Made by a program: the position numbers and the translations under genes. This document shows, in pieces, positions 38,409-48,181 of a stretch of 64,000 nt of DNA; positions within the stretch are counted from its first letter, which is position 1, and each line of letters begins with the position of its first letter. Below the pieces are notes generated by a model. It saw only the letters and a program-made list of their open reading frames with translations. It was not told the DNA's origin and did not search any database. This DNA comes from Pseudooceanicola nitratireducens (GTDB lineage Bacteria > Pseudomonadota > Alphaproteobacteria > Rhodobacterales > Rhodobacteraceae), in the NCBI RefSeq assembly GCF_900109195.1, contig NZ_FNZG01000001.1, positions 1,178,001-1,242,000 on the forward strand. The letters are read 5' to 3'.

Positions 38409-38852
38409 ATGTCCGCAGCAGGCCCGGTGATGACCACCGATGAGCTGAACGAATTCCTGGCGGCGGAATTTCCGCAGGTCCGCAACGATTTCCTGGTGGA
38501 AGAGGTGCGCCAAATGGGCGTCCGCGTGCGCCTGAAGGTCGAAGACAAGCACCTGCGCCCGGGCGGCACGGTCTCGGGCCCGACGATGTTTGCCCTGGCG
38601 GATGTGGCGGTCTATTTGGGCGTGCTTGGCATGATCGGACCCAAGGGGCTGGCGGTGACGACCAATTGTTCGATGGATTTCATGCGCAAACCGGCGGCGG
38701 CGACGGATCTGGTGGCCGACTGCACGATCCTGAAACTGGGGCGCGTGCTGGCCGTGGGCGACGTGATGATCCGATCCGACGGGCAGGAGGCCCCGGTGGC
38801 CCGCGCCACGATGACCTATTCGATCCCGCCTGAAAGGGCACCGCAGGGCTAG
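38409..38852 (+). CDS. PaaI-family hotdog thioesterase
   Basis: The 147-residue protein has the hotdog thioesterase pattern: HLRPGGTVSGPTMFALADVAVYLG (about 55-78) and LAVTTNCSMDFMRKPAAATDL (about 84-104). Members hydrolyse acyl-CoA or phenylacetyl-CoA thioesters. The ATG at 38409 follows GGAGAGG. It is divergent from the crotonase-type gene, whose promoter it shares. Confidence 0.82.
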   Translation: MSAAGPVMTTDELNEFLAAEFPQVRNDFLVEEVRQMGVRVRLKVEDKHLRPGGTVSGPTMFALADVAVYLGVLGMIGPKGLAVTTNCSMDFMRKPAAATDLVADCTILKLGRVLAVGDVMIRSDGQEAPVARATMTYSIPPERAPQG

Positions 38853-38900
38853 GCACCTGGCCGGCTTCGGGCGGTGGTTGGGAAGGTCGGCGTTACCGGG

Positions 38901-39386
38901 TCAATCGGCCAGCTCGATCACGATCTCTTCGTTGCGCGCGGCATAGGTCCAGAAGTCCAGCGCATCGGCGACGGCGTTGGACAGAAGCGACACGATCATC
39001 TCGAAGGAGCGGGGGCGGGGATCGCCCTTGATCTCGGCCACCTGCTTGGCATGCACCAGGCGCGAGGCCTGATGATCCAGGTAGGTGCAGAACAGCGTCG
39101 CGGGCGGTGGCGGCCGGTGATAGACCGGCAGGTCGATCACGGCGGGCGTGACGAAACCGCTGTCGATTTCAGTCGACCGCAACCCGCAGACCGCCCCCGT
39201 GACCGGAACACCGTTCAGCGTGGTGGTGACACGGGCATAGGTGTAATTCTGCACCCGGTCCGCGGCCTCGGGCGGCACGCTGACCGCAAACTGGCTGGGC
39301 GGCGGGCTGAAGGTGATCGGTCCCGTATAGCCGCAGCCGGCCAGGGCCGTAAGACCGGCCAGAAGGGCAATCTGGGAGCGATGCAT
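38901..39386 (-). CDS. Putative lipoprotein of unknown function
   Basis: The 161-residue protein has a lipoprotein signal: MHRSQIALLAGLTALAGC with the lipobox LAGC and Cys18 as the lipid site. The rest is soluble, with two further cysteines (AVCGL, FCTYL) that could form a disulfide. No family is recognised. It lies between the thioesterase and the ribosomal operon, divergent from rplM. Confidence 0.7.
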   Translation of the reverse strand: MHRSQIALLAGLTALAGCGYTGPITFSPPPSQFAVSVPPEAADRVQNYTYARVTTTLNGVPVTGAVCGLRSTEIDSGFVTPAVIDLPVYHRPPPPATLFCTYLDHQASRLVHAKQVAEIKGDPRPRSFEMIVSLLSNAVADALDFWTYAARNEEIVIELAD

Positions 39387-39570
39387 GAAGGGCCTGCTTT
39401 GCGTTGTCCTGCTTTACCTATTGGGTTGGTCCACGCGAAAGAAGCCGGCCGGGGAAATTTGGGAAAGCTGTTGCCCCAGAGACTCGCATTGTGACCCGCA
39501 TTTTGTGGGGTAATATGATACCTATTTTGCAAGGTGTTGTTTTTGCTTGTGTAATCCGTGCGCGGTGCGC

Positions 39571-39598
39571 TTGACTGGCTGCGCGCGCCCTGTATAAC
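39571..39598 (+). promoter_or_regulatory. Candidate rplM-rpsI promoter
   Basis: TTGACT at 39571-39576, a 16-base spacer and TATAAC at 39593-39598 make a near-consensus sigma-70 promoter 68 bases before the rplM start. Confidence 0.75.
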
Positions 39599-39665
39599 CC
39601 GCCCATCAATCTGCCCGGTCGGCATCATACCCGTCCGGGCTGCCATATTCCAAAGGGCACCCGAT

Positions 39666-40127
39666 ATGAAAACCTTCTCTGCTACTCCGGCAGACATCGA
39701 GAAGAAATGGATCGTGATCGACGCCGAGGGCGTCGTTCTGGGCCGTCTCGCCTCGATCGTTGCCATGCGCCTGCGCGGCAAGCACAAGGCGACCTTCACC
39801 CCGAACCAGGACATGGGCGACAACGTCATCGTGATCAACGCTGACAAAGTCCAGCTGACGGGCAACAAGCGCGCCGACAAGAAATATTACTGGCACACTG
39901 GCCACCCGGGCGGCATCAAACACCGCACCGCAGGTCAGCTGCTGGAAGGCAACTTCCCCGAGCGTGTCGTGACCGCCGCGGTCAAGCGCATGCTGCCGGG
40001 CAACCGCCTGTCCCGCAAGCAGATGACCAACCTGCGCGTCTACGCCGGTGCCGAACATCCGCACGAGGCGCAAGCCCCGGAAGTGCTGGATGTCAAATCC
40101 CTGAACTCCAAGAACACGCGGAGCTGA
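39666..40127 (+). CDS. rplM: 50S ribosomal protein L13
   Basis: The 153-residue protein is a component of the large subunit. Conserved parts are [35 protein letters not shown] and [12 protein letters not shown], followed by [14 protein letters not shown]. It is full length and followed by rpsI after three bases, the universal rplM-rpsI order. The start follows AAGGGCAC. Confidence 0.97.
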   Translation: MKTFSATPADIEKKWIVIDAEGVVLGRLASIVAMRLRGKHKATFTPNQDMGDNVIVINADKVQLTGNKRADKKYYWHTGHPGGIKHRTAGQLLEGNFPERVVTAAVKRMLPGNRLSRKQMTNLRVYAGAEHPHEAQAPEVLDVKSLNSKNTRS

Positions 40128-40130
40128 TAG

Positions 40131-40631
40131 ATGGCTGACCAGATCAATTCGCTCGAAGAGCTGAAGGGCGCCGTGACCGAGAACGTCGGTGGTGTGGCCG
40201 CAGCCGCAGAACCCGAAACCCCGCGTGAGCCCGTCCGGGACGAGCTGGGCCGTTCCTATGCGACCGGCAAGCGGAAAGACGCGGTTGCCCGCGTCTGGAT
40301 CAAGCCGGGCTCCGGCAAGGTCACCGTGAACGGCAAAGAGATGGACAAGTACTTTGCCCGTCCCGTTCTGCAGATGATCCTGCGCCAGCCCTTCACCATT
40401 GCCGGTGTGGAAGGCGAATTCGACGTCTACGCAACCGTCACCGGTGGCGGCCTCTCCGGTCAGGCCGGCGCGGTCAAGCACGGCATCTCCAAGGCGCTGC
40501 AGCTGTACGATCCGTCGCTGCGCGGTGCCCTGAAAGCCGCTGGCTTCCTGACCCGCGACAGCCGCGTTGTGGAACGTAAGAAATACGGCCGCCGCAAGGC
40601 ACGCCGGAGCTTCCAGTTCTCCAAGCGTTAA
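40131..40631 (+). CDS. rpsI: 30S ribosomal protein S9
   Basis: The 166-residue protein has a 36-residue N-terminal extension (acidic, Ala/Glu rich), common in alphaproteobacteria. The standard core begins at [20 protein letters not shown]. It ends [17 protein letters not shown], whose C-terminal Lys-Arg tail reaches the P-site tRNA. It is the second gene of the operon and is followed by a clear terminator. Confidence 0.97.
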   Translation: MADQINSLEELKGAVTENVGGVAAAAEPETPREPVRDELGRSYATGKRKDAVARVWIKPGSGKVTVNGKEMDKYFARPVLQMILRQPFTIAGVEGEFDVYATVTGGGLSGQAGAVKHGISKALQLYDPSLRGALKAAGFLTRDSRVVERKKYGRRKARRSFQFSKR

Positions 40632-40663
40632 GCTGCCAACGCACCTGCGTTGTATCATTCCGA

Positions 40664-40696
40664 GGGTTCGCAAGAGATTGCGGACCCTTTTCTTTT
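40664..40696 (+). terminator. Rho-independent terminator after rpsI
   Basis: GGGTTCGCAA and TTGCGGACCC (one G-U pair) form a 10-bp stem around GAGA, followed by TTTTCTTTT. It closes the rplM-rpsI transcript. Confidence 0.9.
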
Positions 40697-40836
40697 GCCG
40701 CCCTTTGGGGTGTGTCGGGATCTTTGTGGTGTCGGTTGCTTGCGCAAAGGGCGGTTGCGGGTCTGACGCCCCGCGGCGGGGCCCTCGTCGCGCCGTTCGC
40801 CCTGCGGGCGGCCTGCGCGCCTCGGGCGGTGGTGCC

Positions 40837-42672
40837 TTAGGCCGATCTTAGGCGCGGGGCGGCTGGCGTTGGATCGGCGCGGGTGGTCAGCGGCTGCGTC
40901 CTGTTGCCGACCTTGAACTGGCCCACGAGCTCCGCCAGCCGGCGCGCGTTTTCGGACAGGACGGCATTTGCGGCGGTAGTTTCTTCGAAGCGGGCGGCGA
41001 ATTCCTGGGTGACATTGTCGAGGTCCGAGATCGACTGATGCACGCCGACCAGGCCGTTCGATTGTTCCCCTGTCGAGGCGGCGACCGTGCCCATGCGTTC
41101 GGCGATCGTGTTGACCGAGGATTGGATTTCATCCAGCGCCGTGCCGGTTTCCTTGACCAGGCGCACACCGTCGGTGATCTGCGAAACGGAGGTATTGATC
41201 AGGTTGTCTATCTCGCTTGCGGCATCGGAAGAGCGTTGCGCCAGCGCCCGGACTTCGGTGGCGACCACGGCAAAGCCGCGACCGGCGTCGCCGGCGCGCG
41301 CGGCCTCGACCCCGGCATTCAGGGCCAGCAGGTTGGTCTGAAAGGCGATGTTTTCGATCACGCTGATGATCTTGCGGATTTCCGTAGACGAGGTTTCGAT
41401 CGCATCCATGGCCGTGACCGTGCGCCCCATGATTTCCGTTCCGGTTTCCGCCTGCTGCCGCGTGCCTTCCGCCTGGCTGCGCGCGCCCTTGGTGTCATCG
41501 GCCACCCCGGTGATCAGCGAGGTCAGCTGTTGCAGCGAACCGGCGATATCGGACAGGGTCGCGGACTGCTGTTCGATCCGTTTCGCCAGATTGTCGGAGG
41601 TGTTCGAGATTTCACGCGATCGGGTCTGGATGGAGTCTGTTTCCGCCAGCACGTCGCATAGCGCGACTTCAAGACTGTCGACCGCTTCGTTGAAGATATC
41701 GCCCAGCCGTTGATAGCCCGGGGGCAAGGGTTCGGTGATCCGCACGCGCAGATCGCCCGAGGCCAGGCCCGCAAGCTTCTTGCTGAGCAACTCGAGCAGT
41801 TCCGCGACCTCTGCGTCATGTTCGTCGCGCAGCGCAGCGGTCTTTGCATCCGATGCGCGGGCGGTTTCGGCCGCCTGATGCGCGGATTTCAGGGCCTCTT
41901 CGGCTTCGGACTGGGCGGTGGCGGCTTTGGCCAGGGCGGCATCGGCGCGGGCGCGGGCGGCCTCGGCCTCTTTCTTCTGGGCCTCGGCTTCTTTCAGGGC
42001 GGTTCGTGCATCCTGCATCGTGCCTTCCAGCCGTCGCGCGTGCCGCTGCGCAGAGGCGGTCTGGGCGAGGCGCACCCAGACAATCAGCATCAGGTTGCCG
42101 GTGGCCAGCGCGATGGTCACCGCATGCACGGACACGCGGGCAAGGTTGAAGCCCAGGTCACTGGAAAGGAAAAGGAATTGCGGCGCGACAACCACCATCG
42201 AGGCATGATGCAGCGCAACCAGACCCGCGGCTGAAAGCAGGGCGGCGCGGCAGGCATAGGTGGCGATTGCTGTCAGCGCGACGAAGAAGACCATATGCAT
42301 GTCGGGCTGCATCGGATGGCCGCGTAGCGCGGCGGTCAGCATGACGACCTGCCCGATCAGCGCCAGGGCGACGGTGATCCGCGCCGCACGCCCCTTCATG
42401 CGAAGGCCCATCAGGCCCGTGCCCGCCATCAGCAGCGATCCAAAGGCGACGGGCAGCCACATGCCGCTGCGCGCAAGAAGCGCGGCAAAGATCGTGATCA
42501 GCGGAGAGACCAGAACGACATAGACGACAAGGCGCAGCGCATGACGGCGGTGCGCTTCGAACCGGTCGCCCAGGGTGTCGCTGTTGAATATCAGCTTCGC
42601 AGGCCGCGCGGTGCCGGGATCATGCCCTGCCGCAGCCGTGGAAGCCGTCGTATCGATCCTGTCCGCGCCCAA
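40837..42672 (-). CDS. Membrane methyl-accepting chemotaxis protein
   Basis: The 611-residue protein has about six hydrophobic segments at residues 45-195 with no large periplasmic domain, so the sensor is probably membrane-embedded. A coiled-coil follows (about 205-290, rich in Ala and Glu), then a HAMP-like stretch ([10 protein letters not shown]) and the signalling domain. The tip around [31 protein letters not shown] (positions about 445-475) is the CheA/CheW-binding hairpin. The start is a TTG at 42672; no better start is in frame. Confidence 0.88.
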   Translation of the reverse strand: MGADRIDTTASTAAAGHDPGTARPAKLIFNSDTLGDRFEAHRRHALRLVVYVVLVSPLITIFAALLARSGMWLPVAFGSLLMAGTGLMGLRMKGRAARITVALALIGQVVMLTAALRGHPMQPDMHMVFFVALTAIATYACRAALLSAAGLVALHHASMVVVAPQFLFLSSDLGFNLARVSVHAVTIALATGNLMLIVWVRLAQTASAQRHARRLEGTMQDARTALKEAEAQKKEAEAARARADAALAKAATAQSEAEEALKSAHQAAETARASDAKTAALRDEHDAEVAELLELLSKKLAGLASGDLRVRITEPLPPGYQRLGDIFNEAVDSLEVALCDVLAETDSIQTRSREISNTSDNLAKRIEQQSATLSDIAGSLQQLTSLITGVADDTKGARSQAEGTRQQAETGTEIMGRTVTAMDAIETSSTEIRKIISVIENIAFQTNLLALNAGVEAARAGDAGRGFAVVATEVRALAQRSSDAASEIDNLINTSVSQITDGVRLVKETGTALDEIQSSVNTIAERMGTVAASTGEQSNGLVGVHQSISDLDNVTQEFAARFEETTAANAVLSENARRLAELVGQFKVGNRTQPLTTRADPTPAAPRLRSA

Positions 42673-42755
42673 AAGAGCCCCCGCAATCTGTCCGTCACGG
42701 GCAGCTTTGACAGATTCGTCTTGATCAGGGCTTAACGCGGCAGGCCAAAGGCTCT

Positions 42756-43373
42756 TTAACCGTCGCCGTCGATCAGCCCCAGGCCGCGCAGGTAGACGCC
42801 GATGCCGGATTCCAGCAGATCCTCGGGCGGGAAAGGCGAATGCCGCCCCGGAGAGTTCCGCGCAAAAAGTTCGACCACACCGTGGCTTAGCGCCCAGATA
42901 TGCGCCGAGAACATCGAGGCGGGCGGGCGTTTTTCAGGCGGGATATGTTTCGACAGATCCTCGGCCGCGCGTTCCAGAACGGCGTTCGCCCGGTTGGCGA
43001 CAGATGCCAGTTCGGGCGTTCTGTTAACGGAAATCCCGCTTTCGAACATCGCGATGTAATGGCCGGGATACTTGCGCGCAAAGGCCAGATAGGCGCGGCC
43101 CGTGGCCTCGAAGGCCGCCAGCGCCGAGGGCTGGCCCTTGTCATAGGCGTATTGCATCACGTCCGAGAAGATCTCGTACCCCTGGCGCGCGGCCTCGGCG
43201 ATCAGGTCGTCGCGGCCTTCGAAATGGCGATAGACGGCGGCGGGGGTGACGCCCGCGACCTTCGCGGCCTCGGACAGGGTGAAGCCCGTGGGGCCTTTCT
43301 CCTCGATCAGCTTCAGCGCCGCGTCGACAAGGGCTTGCCGGAGATTTCCGTGATGATAACCGCGTTTAGGCAT
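42756..43373 (-). CDS. TetR-family transcriptional regulator
   Basis: The 205-residue protein has an N-terminal helix-turn-helix: [21 protein letters not shown] (about 30-50) with a leading [15 protein letters not shown]. The C-terminal ligand domain (TetR_C-type, WHG) includes [21 protein letters not shown]. The ATG at 43373 is placed at the conserved start. It overlaps the last bases of the upstream PPK2 gene, whose stop is at 43366, so it is likely its translational partner. Confidence 0.88.
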   Translation of the reverse strand: MPKRGYHHGNLRQALVDAALKLIEEKGPTGFTLSEAAKVAGVTPAAVYRHFEGRDDLIAEAARQGYEIFSDVMQYAYDKGQPSALAAFEATGRAYLAFARKYPGHYIAMFESGISVNRTPELASVANRANAVLERAAEDLSKHIPPEKRPPASMFSAHIWALSHGVVELFARNSPGRHSPFPPEDLLESGIGVYLRGLGLIDGDG

Positions 43374-44235
43374 CCCAGATGTCCGGGCCTCCGCAGATCT
43401 TGCTGTCGACCTCGCCCAGGGCCCTGGCGTCCTTGCGGGCATAGTCCAGATGGCTCAGCACCTGGCGGATGGCGGCCAGACGGGCCCGTTTCTTGTCGTC
43501 TGACCGGATCACCGTCCAGGGCGCGACATCCGTGTGCGACCGGTCGAGCGTTTCGCGGATCGCATCGGAATAGGCATCCCATTTCTTCAGCCCCTCGACG
43601 TCGATCCAGGACAGTTTCCACTGTTTCAACGGATCGCTTTCGCGGGCAAGGAAGCGGCGCAGCTGTTCGGCCCGGCCGACGTTCAGCCAGAACTTGAACA
43701 GGTGGATGCCTTCATCCACCAACATCTTTTCGAAATCGGGAACCTGGGTGAAGAAATGTTCGCGCTGCGCCTCGGTGCAGAAGCCGAAGACATGTTCGAC
43801 AACGCCCCGATTGTACCAGGAGCGGTCGAAAAACACGATTTCCCCGGCACTTGGCAGATGGTCGATGTAGCGCTGGAAATACCACTGGCCCTGTTCGGTT
43901 TCCGTGGGCTTCGAAAGCGCTACGACCCGCGCACCACGCGGGTTCAGGTTTTCGCGGAACCGTTTGATCGTGCCGCCTTTTCCGGCGGCATCCCGACCTT
44001 CAAAGACACAGACGACCCTTGCGCCAGTCTCCTTGGCCCAGGCCTGCATCTTGACCAGTTCGATCTGAAGCGCCTCGAGCTCATCCTCGTAGGCCTTTTT
44101 CTTCATCTCTTCGTCGTAGGGATAGGAGGGGCTGAGGATGTCGTCCTTGCCAGCGTCCGCAATGGCCTTGCGAACCTCCTTCGGGGCGTCCTGATCGTGG
44201 AAGGCGCTGATTGCGCCGTCAAAGGGCAAGTCCAT
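43366..44235 (-). CDS. ppk2: Polyphosphate kinase 2 (PPK2 family)
   Basis: The 289-residue enzyme uses polyphosphate to phosphorylate nucleotides, or makes it. It has Walker A in [15 protein letters not shown] and Walker B in [16 protein letters not shown], with the lid region [23 protein letters not shown] (about 115-137). It is a single-domain member, of the class-I type that phosphorylates nucleoside diphosphates by general family knowledge; the class call is tentative. Its end overlaps the start of the TetR gene by eight bases. Confidence 0.88.
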   Translation of the reverse strand: MDLPFDGAISAFHDQDAPKEVRKAIADAGKDDILSPSYPYDEEMKKKAYEDELEALQIELVKMQAWAKETGARVVCVFEGRDAAGKGGTIKRFRENLNPRGARVVALSKPTETEQGQWYFQRYIDHLPSAGEIVFFDRSWYNRGVVEHVFGFCTEAQREHFFTQVPDFEKMLVDEGIHLFKFWLNVGRAEQLRRFLARESDPLKQWKLSWIDVEGLKKWDAYSDAIRETLDRSHTDVAPWTVIRSDDKKRARLAAIRQVLSHLDYARKDARALGEVDSKICGGPDIWDA

Positions 44236-44347
44236 GTCTCCCGGTCCTTTTTTTCCCGATGTGCTTTGATCCAATATGGCGGGCGCGGGCCCGGCATGCA
44301 ACGGCTGGCATGTTTGAAGCGGTCGGGATGGCCGCCTGGCCAGAGGC

Positions 44348-45289
44348 TCAGGCGCGGCCCAGCCCGGCCCGAGCAGCAGCCCGGTCGATGGCGGCGATCA
44401 CGTGATCCTGGGACACGTGATGCGGCATGTGGCCGACGCCGGGCAGGCGGGTCAGCACAGCGCCGGGGACATCGCGGGCCATGGCCTCGGAATGGATGGT
44501 CAGGGACACGGTGTCATCGGCGTCCCCATGCACGATCTCAATCGGCAGGGTTAGGCCCGCATAGGCCGGAGAGAGGTCTTCAAGATGGGCGCGCAGATCG
44601 GTGCGCTGCTGGGCATTGGCCATCAGGCTGTGCGGCCGCGCCACCAGCGGGGCCCCGATATGGCCGGCATAGCCGAAGGGCGCGCTTTGCGGGGCGAAGA
44701 CCCCTTCGATGGCGTCCTCGATATAGTCATCGCTGACCCAGGCCCCGATCACATGCGCCAGAACCGGGCCGATCACGGGCCGGGACAGCGTTGCATAAAG
44801 CCGGTCCAGCGCCCCCGGCCAGGGGTAGGTCGCGCCCGAGACATTGACCACCGCAGCCACCGAAGGGTGGTGAACCGCCCAGGCCATGGCGACAGCCCCG
44901 CCAAAGCTTTGCCCCAGAAGGATCGGATCCTTTACGCCCAGGCGCTGCGCGGCCTCGGCCAGCAGGTCGGCCTGATCGCGCAAAGTCACGCCACGCCGGG
45001 CCAGCCGGGGCGAATGCCCCAGTCCCGGACGGTCGAAGATCGTCACGCGATAGCGGTCGGACAGCGCATCCATCAGCGCAAAGGTGAAATCGCGCGTATT
45101 GCCGGACGCCCCGTGGATCAGCACCAGATCCGGGCCCTTGCCCTTCTGGACATAGTGCACGCGGTTCTCGCCGAAGTGCAGGAACAGCCCCTCGGGCGGG
45201 AAATCAGCCTCGGCCCGGCGGGAACGGATCCGCACGCGCCACAGGGTCACCAGCGCCAGAAGCGCCAATAGCGCAAGGATCCAGATCAT
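44348..45289 (-). CDS. Alpha/beta hydrolase with N-terminal membrane anchor
   Basis: The 313-residue protein has one membrane segment ([16 protein letters not shown], 2-17), then the hydrolase fold. Family features are [14 protein letters not shown] (about 55-68), the nucleophile Ser128 in GQSFGG, an acid in VHGDADDTV and His in GVGHMPHHV. The substrate is unknown. Its start lies three bases past the metA stop, so it is probably co-transcribed with it. Confidence 0.82.
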   Translation of the reverse strand: MIWILALLALLALVTLWRVRIRSRRAEADFPPEGLFLHFGENRVHYVQKGKGPDLVLIHGASGNTRDFTFALMDALSDRYRVTIFDRPGLGHSPRLARRGVTLRDQADLLAEAAQRLGVKDPILLGQSFGGAVAMAWAVHHPSVAAVVNVSGATYPWPGALDRLYATLSRPVIGPVLAHVIGAWVSDDYIEDAIEGVFAPQSAPFGYAGHIGAPLVARPHSLMANAQQRTDLRAHLEDLSPAYAGLTLPIEIVHGDADDTVSLTIHSEAMARDVPGAVLTRLPGVGHMPHHVSQDHVIAAIDRAAARAGLGRA

Positions 45290-45292
45290 CGA

Positions 45293-46216
45293 TCAGCTGC
45301 CGATGTCTTCGATCTTGAAGGGCGTCGTCTGGTAGATCTCGTTGATCCAGTTGCCGTACAGCAGATGCGCATGGCTGCGCCAGCGGTTCTGCGGCGGCTG
45401 GCTGGGATCGTCGTCGGGGTAGTAGTTCATCGGCACGTTGATCTTGGTCCCGGCGGCGACGTCGCGGTCGTATTCCTGCTTCAGCGTGTCACTGTCGTAT
45501 TCGAAGTGATTGAAGACATAGAGCGCGCGATGCACGGAATCCTCGACCAGGCAGGGGCCTGTCGTCTTGTCGCCCAGCAGGGTGGTCAGCCCGCCCGCCG
45601 CGTCAATTTCAGACTGCTTGTTCTCGGTCCAGCGGGACACGGGCACGACGCAGATATCCGAGAACCCGCGCAGGTAGGGCGAGGATTTCGCAAGGTTCTT
45701 CTGCGGATAACAGCCGAACAGCTTGTGCGGCAGGATATGCTTGGGCACGTTGTGGAAGTAATGGATCATCGCCATCGCCCCCCAGCAGACGCCGAAGGTC
45801 GAATGCACGTGGCTTTGCGTCCAGTTCATCACCTCGACCATCTCGTCCCAATAGGTCACATCCTCGAACTCAAGATGTTCGATCGGCGCGCCGGTGATGA
45901 TCAGGCCATCGAATTTCTCGCCGCTGTCGCGCACCTCGGAAAAGGGGCGATAGAAGCTTTCCATGTGTTCGGCCGCGGTGTTGCGGGTCTGGTGTTCCGA
46001 CATCCGGATCAGCGTCAGTTCGATCTGCAGGGGCGTGGCCCCGATCAGCCGGGCGAACTGGTTTTCCGTCTGGATCTTCTTGGGCATCAGGTTCAGCAGG
46101 GCGATCCGCAGCGGGCGGATGTCCTGACGCGCCGCCTGATCGTCGCCCATGACCATCACGCCTTCGCGGTTCAGAACGTCGAAAGCAGGAAGGTCGGAGG
46201 GAAGCTTGATCGGCAT
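45293..46216 (-). CDS. metA: Homoserine O-acyltransferase MetA (predicted acetyl-CoA type)
   Basis: MetA acylates homoserine in methionine synthesis. The 307-residue protein begins [15 protein letters not shown] and has [14 protein letters not shown]. The catalytic Cys is in FGVCWGAMA and the conserved His-Glu in FNHFEYDSD. At the position equivalent to E. coli Gly111, which sets acyl-donor choice, this protein has Glu113 (GAPIEHLEF). In studied homologues Glu there means acetyl-CoA, so homoserine O-acetyltransferase is predicted rather than succinyltransferase. Confidence 0.92.
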   Translation of the reverse strand: MPIKLPSDLPAFDVLNREGVMVMGDDQAARQDIRPLRIALLNLMPKKIQTENQFARLIGATPLQIELTLIRMSEHQTRNTAAEHMESFYRPFSEVRDSGEKFDGLIITGAPIEHLEFEDVTYWDEMVEVMNWTQSHVHSTFGVCWGAMAMIHYFHNVPKHILPHKLFGCYPQKNLAKSSPYLRGFSDICVVPVSRWTENKQSEIDAAGGLTTLLGDKTTGPCLVEDSVHRALYVFNHFEYDSDTLKQEYDRDVAAGTKINVPMNYYPDDDPSQPPQNRWRSHAHLLYGNWINEIYQTTPFKIEDIGS

Positions 46217-46290
46217 TGGCTTGGCCTTGTTCAGAAGCAGGGGTCAGGTACGAAGAATTGGCTGGGGGTTCTGGTCACATAAGGGACGGG

Positions 46291-47148
46291 TCACCGGGTC
46301 TCAAGTGCGTTCCGGATCATCGCATCAAAGGATTGCGCATCCGTAACCGTCGCCATCTGGTCCATGGTAACGGTCACGCCGCGCCGCGCCATGGCGGCAT
46401 AGCGGGGCTGGCGGTGATCCAGCGCGCGGGCATAGGTCCAGCGCACGAAGTCGTCGGGGTTGACGCGATCGTCGGGCAGGCCGGTTTCAGTGCGGTAGTC
46501 ATCCCAGGCCTTCAGAAGGAAGTCGGGCTGGTAATACATCGGCTTGGGGGCGCGGTCGAAGCGGCGGATCAGCTTTTCCCGGTGCGCCTCGTCCCCCTTG
46601 AGCCAGACCATCAGGCCCAGATCGGACAGGGAATCCAGCACCGGATCCTCGTCATCCTCGGGATCGACGACCTCGCAGATCGACCCGCCGCAATCGCAGA
46701 CGAAATGCGGGTAACCGTAAAGATCCACGGCCCGCTGTGCGAAACGTTCTGCATCTAGCAGGGCCGAGATTTCGGCCATGCGGTGCTGATCCTGGCGCAG
46801 GCAGTATTCGTCAAAGGGCAGACCGCCCTTTTCCGGATCGCCCGGCTTGCCCAGGTAGGTCGACAGCGGCGCAAGGTTGTCGAAGGTGATGTTCGATCCG
46901 ATGTAGATCGAATCCGACATCAGCAGTTCGCGCAGGAAGGGCACCTGCATGGCATGGGCCTTGGCGTTGTCGGCGATCAGCTCTCCCATGTAGCGGGTGC
47001 CGATGCGGTAATCGATCGAATAGTGGAACCAGGCCCCGGTGTCGCGCAGCATATTCGCCAGGTAGGTCTTGCCCAGACCCGACATGCCGAACAGGATCAC
47101 GCGTTTCTGCGTCGCCGCGTCCCAGTCCTGAGGCGTTTGATAAAGCAT
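46291..47148 (-). CDS. P-loop ATPase/kinase-like protein of unknown function
   Basis: The 285-residue protein has a Walker A motif FGMSGLGKTYLANML near residue 20. After it come DYRIGTRYMGELI and a stretch with paired cysteines (VCDCGGSICEV). The ATG at 47148 follows GGGAAGA; a longer reading from 47298 runs into the neighbour. The shape resembles small nucleotide kinases or AAA-like ATPases, but I do not recognise a named family. Lying between metA and an EamA gene on the same strand, it has no functional context. Confidence 0.6.
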   Translation of the reverse strand: MLYQTPQDWDAATQKRVILFGMSGLGKTYLANMLRDTGAWFHYSIDYRIGTRYMGELIADNAKAHAMQVPFLRELLMSDSIYIGSNITFDNLAPLSTYLGKPGDPEKGGLPFDEYCLRQDQHRMAEISALLDAERFAQRAVDLYGYPHFVCDCGGSICEVVDPEDDEDPVLDSLSDLGLMVWLKGDEAHREKLIRRFDRAPKPMYYQPDFLLKAWDDYRTETGLPDDRVNPDDFVRWTYARALDHRQPRYAAMARRGVTVTMDQMATVTDAQSFDAMIRNALETR

Positions 47149-47206
47149 GAGTATCTTCCCTTGGTCCGCGCCTTTGCTACGCGCGGGCCGGGCGTGCGTC
47201 AAACGC

Positions 47207-48130
47207 CTATTGCGCGCGGCCTTTCGGGCGGCGCAGGGCCCGCAGCAGGCGGCCATCCAGAATGACCAGTCCAAGGGCGATGATGCCAAAGCCCGCAAGG
47301 TGGCGGGTCAGCAGCACCTCGTCCAGGTAGACATGTCCCAGAAGGATCGCCACAGGCACCAGAAGCAGGGTCACCAGCATCAGGTTGCCGCTGCCGGCCT
47401 TGGACAGGATGGAATAATACAGCAGATAGGCGATGCCCGTCGCGACCAGCGAATAATAGGAAATCGCAAACCAGGTGCGCGGCAGCAGATCCAGGCTTGG
47501 CACGCCCTCGGTCAGGATGGCGACAGGGATCATGATCAGGGTCGAGGCCGTCAGCATCCCGGCCGAGGCGGTGATCGGCGGCAGATGCGACAGCTTGGCC
47601 CGGCCAAAGCTGCCCGCCAGCGCATAGCACAGCGTCGCCCCCAGAACGGACAGTTGCGCCAGTGACCGCAGGTCGATCTGCGTCAGCGTCTCAAGCCCCA
47701 TAGCCGTGGCCACGCCCAGCACGCCGCAGGCGACACCGATGGCCTTGGGCGCGGTCAGCTTCTCGTCAGCAAAGGCGATGGCGGCGACGACCACGCCGAA
47801 GACGGCGGTGAAGGAATTGAAGATCGCCGTCAGCCCGCTTTCGATATGCAGCTGCCCCCAAGCCAGGAAGGAAAAGGCCAGGGCGTTGTTCAGCAGCCCC
47901 ATGATCAGGAAATAGCCCCAGATCTTCGCGCCCCGCGGCACCGGCTTGCCGGTCACCAGGACCACGGCCCACAGCACGACCATCGCCCAGAGACAGCGGT
48001 GCATCACCGCCGTGAAGGGGCCGATTTCGTCCAGCGCTACGCGGACGGAAGGAAAGGACCCGCCCCAGATCAGGGCCAGAAGGATCAGTTGCGCCCAGGC
48101 GGTGCCGGACATGGTCTTTTGCTGTGTCAT
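47207..48130 (-). CDS. EamA/DMT-family transporter
   Basis: The 307-residue inner-membrane protein has ten predicted helices in two EamA halves. The first half starts LILLALIWGGSFPSVRVAL and the second AQLSVLGATLCYALAG. The C-terminal GFGIIALGLVILDGRLL is typical. Such carriers export amino acids or metabolites; the substrate cannot be told. The ATG at 48130 has no strong ribosome site, so the start is less sure. Confidence 0.85.
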   Translation of the reverse strand: MTQQKTMSGTAWAQLILLALIWGGSFPSVRVALDEIGPFTAVMHRCLWAMVVLWAVVLVTGKPVPRGAKIWGYFLIMGLLNNALAFSFLAWGQLHIESGLTAIFNSFTAVFGVVVAAIAFADEKLTAPKAIGVACGVLGVATAMGLETLTQIDLRSLAQLSVLGATLCYALAGSFGRAKLSHLPPITASAGMLTASTLIMIPVAILTEGVPSLDLLPRTWFAISYYSLVATGIAYLLYYSILSKAGSGNLMLVTLLLVPVAILLGHVYLDEVLLTRHLAGFGIIALGLVILDGRLLRALRRPKGRAQ

Positions 48131-48181
48131 GGCAGCATTAGCCGCAGCACGGGGCGATCCGGCAACCCGTTTCCTGTGCAA

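Noticed and set aside
42673-42755. Possible CtrA box near the membrane chemoreceptor
   Set aside because: TTAA motifs are present but not at the required spacing.
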